Shown here: positions 1-11,800 of the stretch, one piece after another
Layout: each line of letters begins with the position of its first letter
How positions within the stretch are numbered: position 1 is the stretch's first letter
Made by a program: the position numbers and the translations under genes
Origin: Septoria linicola
Lineage: Eukaryota; Ascomycota; Dothideomycetes; Mycosphaerellales; Mycosphaerellaceae
Direction of reading: 5' to 3'
DNA length: 64,000 nucleotides
Assembly (NCBI GenBank): GCA_024114885.1
Contig: CP099421.1
Coordinates: 1,054,001 to 1,118,000 of the forward strand
The notes under the pieces: model-generated
What the model saw: only the letters and a program-made list of their open reading frames with translations
Database searches by the model: none
Told to the model about the DNA's origin: nothing

Positions 1-174
1 ATCTATGGGGTCACCGGCATCACTATATCCGCAGGATGGCTGAACCGGGCTGGCAGTCTCATCCTCGCACTAGAAGCAAGTCGCCTAGTGCTGGATTACT
101 ATACATATCTGACACAACTTCTCTGCGCTCAGAACCTTGCTCCACTTCCAGATTCACAGGAGTTCATCGCAAAC

Positions 175-535
175 ATGAAGAGGACGCTCGCAGCACTGAC
201 GCTCTTCTTGGGCAGCTCAGCTTATGCAAAGCCGTTGGTGGGTATACAGCTCTCTCCATAATGTATGCCACGAAGCTAACAATCATGTCAAAGTCTACTT
301 GCGTCGCGCCCAAAGATGGCACTGGCACTGGGCATTGCCTGACGTATGAGTCTGAAGGAGGACCACAATTAACCGATCTACGCACCGTTTGCCGCAAGGT
401 AAGACCATGGCCACTCCCAGGTTCGATTGCGTTGCTGATCGAGAAATGCAGGCGAAGCCATGTGTTGTCAATGGCAATGGCTGCTGGGCGAATTTTGAGA
501 ATATTGAAGGAGGATGGTATGGGAATTGCAGCTAG
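175..535 (+). CDS. Candidate small secreted cysteine-rich protein (three exons)
   Basis: Proposed exons are 175-237, 294-398 and 452-535, giving about 83 residues. The first 18 residues (MKRTLAALTLFLGSSAYA) form a typical signal peptide with an AYA cleavage site. The mature part holds six cysteines, an even number fitting three disulfides, in the contexts STC, GHC, TVC, KPC, NGC and GNC, and ends ...GGWYGNCS. Intron 2 (399-451, 53 bp) is well supported: donor GTAAGA, branch GCTGAT, acceptor GCAG, phase 0. Intron 1 is less certain. Acceptor AAAG at 292-293 with branch GCTAAC is good, but the in-frame donor is GTGGGT at 238; the better-looking GTATAC at 242 would need the acceptor at 315 and would lose the first cysteine. 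The function is unknown. Secretion, size and cysteines fit a fungal effector or other small secreted protein. It lies 2.2 kb from the transposon block. I recognise no specific family. Confidence 0.6.
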
Positions 536-1177
536 ACGAGTCAGCCAATGAGCGATATGAGTGCTTTCTCCACTCTATGTTAGACCAAGTTCCTAGTTTC
601 TGACTCTGTTAGGAGGTATGACCAGCGGCTTGATCAGTAGTGATGATCACCATCGTCTAGACGAATCCACGAGCAACGGAAGTGCTATTCTCACGACCTT
701 GAGCTGCTTGCTTCTATACTGACTGTTCAGGTCATTGATATGACATAGAAGCCCGCTCGAGCAGTCAATCGACCGCTGTGGTAACACAACGACCTCGCGC
801 AGCATGTCGCTCAACTTGTGTTACGAGAATGAACGTTGGTCCATACTCACGAATACACATGTAGCCAACTCCGATACTCAGCTGAAACTTTCTCCTTCTT
901 ATCGGTGTACTTCGCCCTCGGTCCCGCGGTGTATAGCCACGATCGCAGCTCAGGTGGTTGTCGCGATCCAATGACAGAAGCCAAGCATGCAGGAACAGAA
1001 CATGGCGAAGTCGTGAATCCTTCCGACCCACCAGCTGAGCAGCGTCCACCAATCTCAGCTCAATACGAAAACGAAGCTTCAGCTCTATCACATTGGTGTC
1101 CTGAGACAACCAGTATATAGTGTAGCAAGATGTCGTGAAGTCCAGCGCATTCTCACGAACAATCACAAAGCGAGATC
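536..1177. other. Intergenic region, probable promoter of the 1178 gene
   Basis: The composition is normal and shows no RIP signature. The minus-strand frame at 765-1166 and the plus-strand frame at 836-1120 have no recognisable domain and overlap each other, so I do not call them. A short TATA-like run (GTATATAG) sits at about 1113-1120, some 60 bp before the start codon of the next gene, and could be a core promoter element. Confidence 0.5.
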
Positions 1178-1900
1178 ATGGCTCTATCATCTACATCCGA
1201 TTCTGAAGCGCAACTCACAACAGCAGGACCTCAACTCCTAGTCGATTGGTCCTGGCGCAAGTTCAAATCACGAGTCACGGATCCGAAAACAGGAAAAGAT
1301 GTATACATCATGGACTTCAACTTCACCAGTCCGGATATCGAATACTTCCACGCAGACGAGACAAGTACTGCTTCCAACATCGTCAAAGGATCACGATTCG
1401 GTACTGGAAACATCCACTTCTTCAAAATCGACGCGGAGTGCGTCGTGAATGGACAAGACATCAAACTCAAACCTCTTAAGAAATTCACCACTCATTACAC
1501 CCAACTCTCCCATGCATATCCTCGCAAAGACGGAAGCAATGAACCCACTACACTCGAATGGACAACGACATCAAGCTTCACCAATTGGGACTTCATCTGC
1601 CTCGACCAACAAACGCAAGAGCCCATTGCGCGTTTCTCGTCAAATATTTGGGCTGTGAAGAAAGTGGGCTCGATCGATTTTATGGGGAATCCGAGCCAGG
1701 AACTCAAGGAAGAGCTGGTGGTGGCAGGTGTGACGCTGTTCTACTGTATGCTTTCAAGGTCGCAGAACATCTTCGCCTTCTTCGGTGCTATCTTTGCAGA
1801 TACGGGGCCGATTGGAGCCGAGGAGGCTGGTAGAGAGAGGACTATCGAAATGGCGAAGATGAAACAGGCCGATGCGGATCGCAAGGCGAAGGTGTCGTAG
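1178..1900 (+). CDS. Conserved-looking protein of unknown function, possibly tubby/LURP-one-like fold
   Basis: An intact intronless frame of 240 codons starts at the first ATG, just after a CACAAAGCGAGATC leader. I see no signal peptide. After a Ser/Thr-rich N-terminus (residues 1-20) the protein alternates short strand-like segments rich in aromatic residues (VDWSWRKFKSRV, VYIMDFNF, NIHFFKIDAECVV, WDFICLD, ARFSSNIWAVKKVGSIDFM). It then has one strongly hydrophobic stretch at about residues 183-208 (VVAGVTLFYCMLSRSQNIFA and on) and a charged C-terminal tail (MAKMKQADADRKAK). A row of strands followed by one buried hydrophobic helix is how the tubby C-terminal/LURP-one barrel is built, and fungi have many proteins of this kind, but I see no diagnostic motif, so the fold is inference. 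The hydrophobic stretch could instead be a membrane anchor. The open frame and its composition make a real gene very likely. Confidence 0.8.
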   Translation: MALSSTSDSEAQLTTAGPQLLVDWSWRKFKSRVTDPKTGKDVYIMDFNFTSPDIEYFHADETSTASNIVKGSRFGTGNIHFFKIDAECVVNGQDIKLKPLKKFTTHYTQLSHAYPRKDGSNEPTTLEWTTTSSFTNWDFICLDQQTQEPIARFSSNIWAVKKVGSIDFMGNPSQELKEELVVAGVTLFYCMLSRSQNIFAFFGAIFADTGPIGAEEAGRERTIEMAKMKQADADRKAKVS

Positions 1901-2187
1901 AGTTGTCCAGGGTCAGAGGCCTGATGTAGGTCCACAGTACTTCTCGAGTATTAGCGAGTTCATGTTAGTGAGCTCACAGTTCCAAGAACATGCCAGTGAC
2001 GAGTTGAGAACACATCGCCGGAGCCTGCGACTTGGATGTCGGGACTCTGCAGCAATGCCATGCATGTGCTTCGTGATGACAGAGTGGCGTAGCTTTGAGA
2101 GTGATGCCTGGAGTGAGCATCGTCATTTGCGAAACTAGCCAGGAAATAAATTCCTACCTGGCACTTATCTGCCCTCGATAATGTTCT
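1901..2187. other. Short intergenic region between convergent genes
   Basis: This 287-bp stretch separates the 3' ends of the + gene at 1178-1900 and the - gene at 2188-2553. It must hold both 3' ends. No gene, repeat or RIP signature is visible. Confidence 0.5.
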
Positions 2188-2553
2188 TCAAGGCACCTCG
2201 AAGTAGCTAGTCAAGGCCGGCACGTCAATCTTGCCTTTGTTAAGTGCTTTGAGCGCTTCATGCGCGGGGCATTCAGTGTCATAGAATTTCATATCCTCAA
2301 GGTCCTTGAATTTGGTCATACCGACCACGCTGTAGCCTTGCGAACGTGCATCGGGAATGGTCTGGTAAGCTTTGATTTCCAGTATGTGAGGCTTGCCGTC
2401 CTGTATGCTTGCGTCAGCATAGAAGTATGTCAGTCCAGATCGCGGGTGAATGACCTTTCGATTCTCCTCTTCTAACTTCTTGTAAGCAGCGAGCATTTTG
2501 GGGATGTGATCTTCATCCAAGACTTTGAAATGCGTGATGCGTTGTATAGGCAT
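2188..2553 (-). CDS. Stress-responsive A/B-barrel (Dabb) domain protein
   Basis: The frame codes for 121 residues, starting at the ATG at 2551-2553 (MPIQRITHFKVL). The upstream in-frame GTG is not needed. Single Dabb domains are about 100 residues, so the length fits one domain. Features typical of fungal Dabb proteins are the opening strand RITHFKV, the helix IPKMLAAYKKLEEENRK, the strand KPHILEIKAYQ in the place of the usual GKPYIL motif, and the late block DLEDMKFYDTECPAHEALKA, which matches the family's ASLEDMKYYDxECxAH pattern. Members form dimeric ferredoxin-like barrels. Many are uncharacterised stress proteins and a few are small-molecule enzymes, so no reaction can be assigned here. 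There is no signal peptide, so a cytosolic location is likely. Its promoter is cut at 217 bp by the transposon block that begins at 2771. Confidence 0.75.
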   Translation of the reverse strand: MPIQRITHFKVLDEDHIPKMLAAYKKLEEENRKVIHPRSGLTYFYADASIQDGKPHILEIKAYQTIPDARSQGYSVVGMTKFKDLEDMKFYDTECPAHEALKALNKGKIDVPALTSYFEVP

Positions 2554-2770
2554 GATCACTGCGTGCTATGGGTTCTCTATCAGATCACAGTATTGATCTC
2601 CAGAAGAAACGGCACAGCTTGATCCTGCGTTGGTATACGTGGACGTCTCGGAAAGTGATCTCAATCAAGCACGCTGCTGTGGTTGATGATGCTTCTTCAA
2701 ATCGATACTGCAATCTGACGTGTGAATACCAGGATCTCGATGCTGGACGTGAGGAGTTGCGAGACGCTGC
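2554..2770. other. Truncated promoter region of the Dabb gene
   Basis: This is all that remains between the Dabb start codon and the left end of the transposon block. The sequence is not RIP-mutated. No convincing gene or known binding site is visible; the + strand frame at 2568-2807 runs into the transposon end and is not called. Confidence 0.4.
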
Positions 2771-2772
2771 TA

Positions 2773-2812
2773 GAAGGCTTCCCCACGTGACGAGTTTTCC
2801 CACGTGACGAGG
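2773..2812 (+). repeat. Left terminal inverted repeat of the pogo/Fot1-like element
   Basis: It begins GAAGGCTTCCCCACGTGACG and contains the 12-mer CCACGTGACGAG twice, 18 bp apart. It matches the reverse complement of 56732-56771 at 37 of 40 positions. It keeps its CpA and TpG dinucleotides, unlike the interior. Confidence 0.9.
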
Positions 2813-2860
2813 AATTTGAGCAACTTTCTATCTACTTCCAATACGCATAGTTTAACAACC

Positions 2861-4220
2861 ATAGACTCTATTAATATAGTAATTAATGAACTAAACTCGT
2901 AGAGTCGTCTAAATATCGCTACTATTACTAGATTATATAATATATACCTAGAGATACTACGGAGGAGGTAGAAATCTCTATAAGATACTAAAGATAATTA
3001 GTATTAGAAGAATTAACTCTTAAACCTAGTATAGGAGTCTATACTTATTAAATATATAAATAAGCTAACTACTAGAGGTATTCCTTCTACCTCTATAATA
3101 GTTTATACCTTTACTACTACTATTATTAGTAGATAGCCTAGAAAGAACTAGGTAGGTAGTTTTCTTAGTAGGTATATAAAAGAGCTAGAATTACGTTATC
3201 TTCGACCTCTAGATAAAGAGAGGAAGAAGGCCGATAACTATGCTTTAATTAAGTTATTCTATAATACCTTAGGCTAGAAGATTAAGAGATACTCGATTAC
3301 CCTATCTAATATATATAATATAGACGAGAAGAGAGCTATAATTAGCTTTATATAGTAGATAAAGTAAATATTTACTAAAGGCTTAAAATAAGAGAAGAAA
3401 TTAATTAGTAATATATAGGATAGTAATCGCGAGTAGATTATAATCCTAGCCTATATCTACGTAGATAGTACTATACTTCTACTTATACTAATTTATAAGG
3501 TAGTTACTAGTAATTTATAAGACTCTTAGCTATAGGATTTTAATAGTATAAAGTATATAGCTTTCTTTACTTCTTTACTAAATAGATAGACTAATAACAA
3601 GCTTAGATTAGTATAGCTAAAGAAGGTATTTAACTATTATACTAAGGCTAAGGCTAGTAGAGACTAGCGGCTTCTAATCCTTAATAGCTATAGCTCTTAT
3701 ATAATACTAGAGTTCCTTAAATAGAGCCTAAGTTATAGGATCCTAATTAGTATATTTCTACTATATATAATATACTAACTATAACTACTAGATATTAAGT
3801 TATTTAGTCTATTAGCTTTCTATTACTCTACTAATTTAAGCTACTATATAGTAGAGTCTTAGGAGCTATCTATAGTATTAAAGCGTAATTTCTTCTACTT
3901 ATTCTAGCCTATATAGAACTCTATAATAATAGTAAAGAACGTTCTATTAAGCTTCTAGGCTATAGGCCTAAATCTATTTAATTCTATAGTAGTTCTTTAG
4001 AGTATACCTAATCTAAGATAGGCTAGGCTAGGTAACCTAGTAAGCCCTATATTATAATATTATAGCTAGAGAGTAGTAGTAGCTCCTCTAGCTCTAGGCT
4101 AGACTATAGGAAAGTTTAGGCTATAATTAACTAAGCTATCTTTACTAAGGACTTAGAAATAGTAAATAAGCTTAAACTTTAAGTTTATAAGCTTATCGCT
4201 AAGAATACTATTCTTAAGAC
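2861..4220 (+). pseudogene. Pogo/Fot1-type transposase, 5' part (RIP-killed)
   Basis: The presumed start codon is ATA at 2861 (ATG hit by RIP). Reading through stops, the frame gives a DNA-binding region with ...RLNIATITRLYNI near 2900, then GIPSTS and PRKN at about 3077-3150 and LDKERKKADNYAL at about 3215-3245, the hallmark of fungal pogo-type transposases. The DDE core follows: IYNIDEK with the first Asp at 3323; ...LILNSYSSY at 3674-3700, where the family has D-G-H-S-S-H, so the second Asp is now Asn (AAT at 3683); and LLDIKLF with the third Asp at 3791. Stops are TAG/TAA at expected Gln and Trp codons. One frame change lies between about 4000 and 4150. The gene is split at 4220 by Copia-A and resumes at 56075. 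Enzyme activity would be cut-and-paste transposition into TA; this copy is dead. Confidence 0.88.
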
Positions 4221-4370
4221 TATTAAAAGTAGAGAGCGTATTATATACTATATAATATTAAGGAGAGTATAGCGTAGTAAAGAAGAATAAGGGATTAATC
4301 TTAAACTAACTTATATATATAGTATAGTAGTAATATACTAGGAACTAAATATAAAGTTAATTAAGTTAGT

Positions 4371-4647
4371 TATTAAGAATATATCCTAGATAGTTAGTCT
4401 AGACATAGATATTTAAGTATAGTTCTAGATACCTAAGGCATCTACCTAAGGCTTAGTAAGAGGTATATCTTACTTCTCTTTCTTCTCTTCTTAGATAACT
4501 AACTTAATTAACTTTATATTTAGTTCCTAGTATATTACTACTATACTATATATATAAGTTAGTTTAAGATTAATCCCCTATTCTTCTTTACTACGCTATA
4601 CTCTTCTTAATATTATATAGTATATAATACGCTCTCTACTTTTAATA
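4371..4647 (+). repeat. Copia-B 5' LTR
   Basis: The LTR is 277 bp, starting TATTAAGAATATATCCTAG and ending CTTTTAATA. GGTTATAAGCC, the primer-binding site, follows directly. A 150-bp reversed piece of the same LTR (Copia-A, 4221-4370) lies immediately to the left. Confidence 0.88.
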
Positions 4648-7600
4648 GGTTATAAGCCTAGGTTTATATACTAAATAGGAGTAACCTATATTAGTATAGG
4701 TTACTTATATCCCTTATAGTTTATAGAAAACATTTAGGGCCTAGAAGTTTCTCTAACTATATTACTAATAAAGCTAGTTTGTACCTAGTAGTATATAAGT
4801 TAGTAAAGATCTCTATAAGATAGTAGTATATTTCTACTTTATTAATACCTACCTAGTTCTCTACTATTACACCTAGTATTACTAGAGTTAGAAGAGGCTA
4901 CTTAGCCTTCCTACTACCTAGTAATAGAAACTCTACTAAGAGAGAAATATCTAAGTCTTAGTAATTTCCTAAATACGAGGAATCCTTATCCCTTAGAGCT
5001 AGTCTCTCTACTATAAGAAATTACTCTTCTCTAGAATCCTTAGCTAGTCTAAAGTATTCTACTAATTATTTATTCTATTTACCTATTTCTATAATAGACT
5101 AAGAGGATAAGAAGAGCTAAAGGATTCTAATCCTAGATAGAACTAACTAGAAGAGATAGTTTAAGCTATAGATAGATAAGCTAGAAGGGAAGGACTAGTT
5201 CTAGGTAATTAGCTAACTAATTGTTAGAGAGAACCTATATATAGTTTAGTAGGACACTAGTCTCTAGATATATATTACCTAGAATCAATACTTCTTAAAG
5301 GATAATACGGTATATAGGTTTAGTATTAGATATAGTATTAGTAAAGATAATAAGATAGAGCTAGAGATATAGTATATTACTATACTAGTAGCTAAGATAT
5401 AGGTAATTCTCTAGAATAAGTATAATAGAGTCCTAAAGTCCTATACTATAGGTCTAATTAAGTAGTTTATTATATTTAGAATATTACCTAATAAGATAAT
5501 TAGAGAAGTATAGAGATACCTTAGAGGCCTAGGTAAGAGGATTATAGAGATTAATTCTTAGGAAGCTTACTACTAGAGCTAAGAGAAAAGGCTAAAACAT
5601 CTCCTATAGTCCCTACCTATATTATACTAAGTAGCTAAGGATACTATTATAACCTAACTATCCTTAGATATAGATACTATTCTCCTTCTACTTAAATCCT
5701 AAGAGGTAAGAGACAATCTAGATAAGATAGATATAGGTTTAGCTATATTCTATTCTAGATAGCTCTACTAAGAAAAGTCTCTACTAATATACTAGCTCTA
5801 TAAGAAAGAGAAGTACTAGTTAAAGGATTATCCTAACCTCTCTACTACTAAGAAACTATCCTAGTAGAGAAATAGTACTAAGAACTAGAAGGACTCTTAG
5901 AGATTATTCCTTAGAAAAAGGGTTAGAAGATCCTCTTTACTAAAGAATACTAGATATATTAAGAAAGCTATCTATAAGTTATTATTATATAATAAGCTAA
6001 AGAAGGTTATCTAGAAAATAAGTAAGTAGCTTTAGAGGATAGAAAAGTCTAGAAAGCTTCTAAAGAAAAGATTTTTAGCTTAGGAGTCTAGTTCTAGTTC
6101 TAATTCTAGAACTTACTCTAGTTCTAGAAGTAATAATAATTCCCTATTAGAAGATAATAACTAAGATAAGTTAGCCTATTCTATAATTAAGGCTAGAAGT
6201 AAGTTATTACTCTAAGAATAGCTCTTAGATTCCTATATCTTATCCTATATAACTAACTAACTATCCTTCTTTAGATTAGTAAAGCTACTAAGGAAGAAAG
6301 TATAGATTAAGGTAGAAGGAGGATACTTCTATATAACCTACTCTAGGCTAGTATAGATAAAGAGAATCTTAGAAGGAGAAGTTCTACTTAATAAGGTACT
6401 ATTTATTCTTAATCTTAGAGTAAATCTTATATTATAGGATTAGTTTAGTAAGTAATTTAGAGTCTAGAAGCCTAATTTTACTCTTACCTCCCTAGATAGC
6501 TAAATAGTTATAAAGACTAAGCTAGTTAGGGGTGTTCTATTTATTAGTAAGATATTACCTCTCTTATAGGAAAAGTTATATTACTTACTATATAATCCTA
6601 TAGAGGTTAATAATACCTATACTACTCTATTAGAGAAAGATCTAAAATAGTAGGAGCTATAGTATAGAAGATTTATATACTTTAGAAGAGGGTTACTCTT
6701 AAACCTTTATAAAGTTACTAACCTAAAGAAGAGAATTCTAATTCCTAACTAGAAAGAGTATAAGTATAGGATCTATATAATAGGTAAGATAAAGAAACAC
6801 CTAGGTAAGTCTATTAAGAGAAGACCTAAAAGATTAGCTCTTATATTAGTAGATATTTATAGACTATTACTATTATTAGTAAAAGGTTTTATATAGTAGC
6901 TTAAGATTATTAATAATTTCTTAAGAAAGAAATAGGTATTTCTACTTAAAGCTAGATTAGATATACTAACTACTCTTTAGAACTAGAGGATTAAGGTAGA
7001 AAGGTAGTTAGTAGTACTCCTTAAGTCTATAAGGGCTAATAATACTAGAGAGATTACTACTTTAATTAAATAGTAGGAGAAGGACTTTAGAATTACTTTT
7101 AAGCTAACTAAGGCCTATAATTTACTCTAGAATAGAGTAGTTAAGAGGTCTATCTAAATATTAGAGGCCTCTATTAGAGTAATACTTAAAGAAAGTAAGA
7201 TACCTATTAAGTTTTAGCTAGAAGCTCTTAAAGTATAAATATATATAAGGAACAAGCTCCTAAATAGACCTAATATTAAAAGATTTAAGCTCTTACCTAA
7301 TAAAGCTTTTAATAGGATTAAACTAATAGTCTCCTACCTTAAAGTATAGAGATATAGAGCTATAGTATATATAGATATAAGAGTATAGCCTTAGTAGGTA
7401 AGGAGTAATAAACTAATAAATAGAGAAAAGGATACTATATTTATTAGATACTATAATAATATAGTAAAGATATAGAAGTTCTAGGAGCTAGATATAAAGG
7501 CTATTAAGTAGTATACTAATATAATCTTCTTTAAAGATAAGCTAGGTAGAGAATTAGACTTAAATATTAAGATTAAGAATCTCTCTAGTTTAGCTCTAGA

Positions 7601-8527
7601 AAGAAGACCTATTAGAAGGCTAAGAACTATTAGCTAGCCTACTCTATAAGTTAGTAGGAGTATCCTAGGTACTCCTAGTCTAGGCTAGTAGAAGCCTCCT
7701 TTCCCTTAGCTATTAGTATAGGTTTAGAAAGGAAAGAAACTCTTTATATAACTTCTATCTCTACTAGAAGATATAAGAGAGTATAGAAAATTCCTAGACT
7801 AAGAGAAAGTTAAGAAAGAATCTAATAATTCTACCTAAGAAACTATAGAGATAGATTATAAGTAGATAGCTCTAAAATAAACCTTTAGGAAGAGAAAAGT
7901 ATTCTAAGAACTTAATAGATTTAACTAAAAGCTAAAGCTAATTAGGCTTAAGCTAGATTAGAATAGTTAGCTAGATAAGGAAATACTCCTAGAGTATTAG
8001 GCTTTCTTCTTAGCTATAAGCTCTATTAACCTAGATATCCTATAGGACTTAGAATTCTTAAAGGAAGTTAAAGAGATTATATTCTCTACTACTAAAGAAG
8101 TAGGAATATATAAATAGGAGGTTCTAATCCTAAAGAACTATAAGGAAATAGTAAGTAATCCTAAGTAGGGTTATCTCTAGTAAGAAGCTATTTAAAAGGA
8201 GCTAGATATACTTATAAGTAATAATACCTAGACTATAGTAGTCTTACTAAAAAGAGCTAACTTAGTTACTTTAAGATAGATCTTTAATATTAAGAGAAAG
8301 CTTAGTAGAGCTATTAAAAAGTTTAAAGTAAGACTAGTTATAAGAGGGTTCTCCTAAAAGTATAGAGTAGACTATATAGAAACTTTTACTCCTATAGTTA
8401 GATAGGATACTCTAAGAGGATTTATAGCTATAGTCTATAAGAAGGACCTAGTTCTATACTAAGTAGATATAAATAATATATTTATAGAGAGTACCTTATA
8501 TAAGAATATCTATATAATCCTACTACT
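4648..8527 (+). pseudogene. Copia-B gag, protease, integrase and partial reverse transcriptase remnant
   Basis: This piece is colinear with 8806-12690 of Copia-E. It holds the primer-binding site, gag, protease and integrase, and stops in reverse transcriptase at ATCCTACTACT, where Copia-E entered. Stop codons are dense and come from CAG/CAA/TGG. Confidence 0.8.
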
Positions 8528-8805
8528 TGTTAAGAATACATCCTAGATAGTCAGTCTAGATATAGACTTCTAAGCATGGTTCTAGATGCCTAAGGCATCC
8601 ACCTAAGGCTTAGCAAGAGGTACATCTTGCTTCTCTCTCTTCTCTTCTTAGATAACTAACTTAATTAACTTTGTATTTAGTTCCTAGCATATTACTACTA
8701 TACTATGTATATAAGTTAGTTCAAGATTAATCTCCTATTCTTCTTTACTACGCTATACCCTCCTTAATATTATATAGTATCTATAAACGCCCTCCACTTT
8801 TAATA
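8528..8805 (+). repeat. Copia-E 5' LTR
   Basis: The LTR runs from TGTTAAGAATACATCC to CCTCCACTTTTAATA. The primer-binding site GGTTATAAGCCTAGG begins at 8806. Confidence 0.9.
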
Positions 8806-11800
8806 GGTTATAAGCCTAGGTTTATATACTAAATAGGAGCAACCTATGTTAGTATAGGTTACTTGTATCCCTTATAGTTTATAGAAAACATTTAGGGCCT
8901 AGAAGTTTCCCTAACTATATTACTAACGAAGCTAGTTTATACCTAGTAGTATATAAGTTAGTAAAGATCTCTATAAGACAGTAGTATGTTTCTACTTTAT
9001 TAATACCTACCTAGTTCTCTACTATTGCACCTAGTATTACTAGAGTTAGAAGAGGCTACTTAGCCTTCCTACTACCTAGTAACAGAAACTCTACTAAGAG
9101 AGAAAGATCTAAGTCTTAGTAATTTCCTAAATACGAGGAATCTCTATCCCTTAGAGCTAGTCTCCCTACTATAAGAAATTACCCTTCTCTAGAATCCTTA
9201 GCTAGTCTAAAGCATTCTACTAATTATTTATTCTATTCACCTATTTCTATAATAGACTAAGAGGATAAGAAGAGCTAAAGGATTCTAATCCTAGACAGAA
9301 CTAACTAGAAGAGATAGTTCAAGCTATAGATAGACAAGCTAGAAGGAAAGGACTAGTTCTAGGCAATTAGCTAACTAATTGTTAGAGGGAACCTATATAT
9401 AGTTTAGTAGGACACTAGTCTTTAGATACATATTACTTAGAATTAATACTTCTTAAAAGACAATATAGTATGTAGGTTTAGTATTAGATGTAGTATTAGT
9501 AAAGATAATAAGATAGAGCTAGAGACATAGTATGTTACTATACTAGTAGCTAAGATATAGGTAATTCTCTAGAACAAGTATAATAGAGTCCTAAAGTCCT
9601 ATACTATAGGTCTAATTAAGTAGTTTATTATATTCAGGATGTTACCTAATAAGACAATTAGGGAAGTATAGAGACACCTTAGAGGCCTAGGTAAGAGGAT
9701 TACTAAGATTGATCCTTAGGAAGCTTACTACTAGAGCTAAGAGAAAAGGCTAAAACATCTCCTATAGTCCCTACCTATATTATACTAAGCAGCTAAGGAT
9801 GCTATTATAACCTAACTATCCTTAGATATAGACACTATTCTCCTTCTACTTAAGTCCTAAGAGGCAAGAGACAATCTAGATAAGATAGATATAGGTCTAG
9901 CTGTATTCTATTCTAGGTAGCCCTACTAAGGAAAGTCCCTACTAATATACTAGCTCTATAAGAAAGGGAAGTACTAGTTAAAGGATTGTCCTAACCTCTC
10001 TACTACTAAGAAACTGTCCTAGTAGAGAAATAGTACTAAGAACTAGAAGGACCCTTAGGGATTATTCCTTAGAGAGAAAGTTAGAAGATCCTCTTTACTA
10101 AAGAATACTAGATATATCAAGAAAGCTGTCTATAAGTCATTATTATATAATAAGCTAAAGAAGGTTATCTAGAAAATAGGCAAGTAGCTTTAGAGGATAG
10201 AAAAGTCTAGAAAGCTTCTAAAGAAAGGATTTTTAGCCTAGGAGTCTAGTTCTAGTTCTAATTCTAGAACTTACTCTAGTTCTAGAAGCAATAATAATTC
10301 CCTATTAGAAGATAATAACTAAGATAAGTTAGCCTATTCTATAATTAAGGCTAAAGGCAAGTTGTTACCCTAAGAATAACTCTTAGATTCCTATACCTCA
10401 TCTTATATAACTGACTAACTATCCTTCTTTAGATTAGTAAAGCTACTAAGGAAGAAAGTATAGATTAAGGTAGGAGGAGGATACCTCTATATAACCTACT
10501 CTAGACTAGTATAGATAAAGGGAATCTTAGGAGGAGAAGTTCTACTTAATAGGGTACTATTTGTTCCTAATCTTAGAGTAAATCTTGTATTATAGGATTA
10601 GTTTAGTAAGCAATTTAGAGTCTAGAAGCCTGATTTCACTCTCACCTCCCTAGATAGCTAAACAGTTATAAAGACTAAGCTAGTTAGAGGTGTTCTATTT
10701 GTTAGTAAGATATTACCTCTCCTATAGGAAAAGTTATATTACTTACTATATAATCCTATAGAGGTTAATAATGCCTATACTACTCTATTAGAGAAGGATC
10801 TGAAACAGTAAGAGCTATAGTATAGAAGATTTGCACACTTTGGAAGAGGGTTACTCTCAAACCTTTATAAAGTTACTAACCTAAAGGAAAGAATTCTAAT
10901 CCCTAACTAGGAAGAGTATAAGTATAGGATCTATATAATAGGCAAGATAAAGAAACACCTAGGTAAGTCTATTAAGAGAAGACCTAAAAGACTAGCCCTT
11001 ATATTAGTAGATATCTATAGACTATTACTATTATTAGTAAAAGGTTTTATATAGTAGCTTAAGATTGTTAATAACTTCTTAAGAAAGAAATAGGCATTTC
11101 TACTTAAGGCTAGATCAGATATACTAACTACTCTTTAGAACTAGAGGATTAAGGTAGAAAGGTAGTTAGTAGCACTCCTTAAGTCTATAAGGGCTAATAA
11201 TACTAGAGAGATTACTACTTTAATCAAATAGTAGGAGAAGGACTTTAGAATTACCCTTAAGCTAACTAAGGCCTACAATTCACTCTAGAATAGAGTAGTT
11301 AAGAGGTCTATCTAAATATTAGAGGCCTCTATTAGAGCAATACTTAAAGAAAGCAAGATACCTATTAAGTTTTAGCTAGAAGCCCTTAAAGTATAAGTAT
11401 ATATAAGGAACAAGCTTCTAAATAGACCTAATATTAAGGGATTCAAGCTCTTACCTAATAAAGCTTTTAATAGAATCAAACTAACAGTCTCCTACCTTAA
11501 GGTATAGGGATATAGAGCTGTAGTATATATAGATACAAGAGTATAGCCTTAGTAGGCAAGGAGTAACAAACTAATAAATAGAGGAAAGGATACTATATTT
11601 GTTAGATACTATAATAATATAGTAAAGGCATAGAAGTTCTAGAAGCTAGATATAAAGGCTATTAAGTAGCACACTAATATAATCTTCTTTAAAGATAAGC
11701 TAGGTAGAGAATTGGACTTAAATATTAAGATTAAGAATCTCCCTAGTTTAGCTTTAGAAAGAAGACCTATTAGAAGGCTAAAAACTATTAGCTAGCCTAC

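Noticed and set aside
765..1166. 133-codon minus-strand frame
   Set aside because: It has no recognisable domain, unlikely composition (many Arg, Cys and His), and lies in the expected promoter of the 1178 gene.
4221..4370. Reversed LTR fragment as a solo-LTR remnant
   Set aside because: Its 150 bp plus the 127 bp at 16977-17103 make one full 277-bp LTR with the AAGAC duplication shared with 56070-56074, so it is the left part of the Copia-A 3' LTR.
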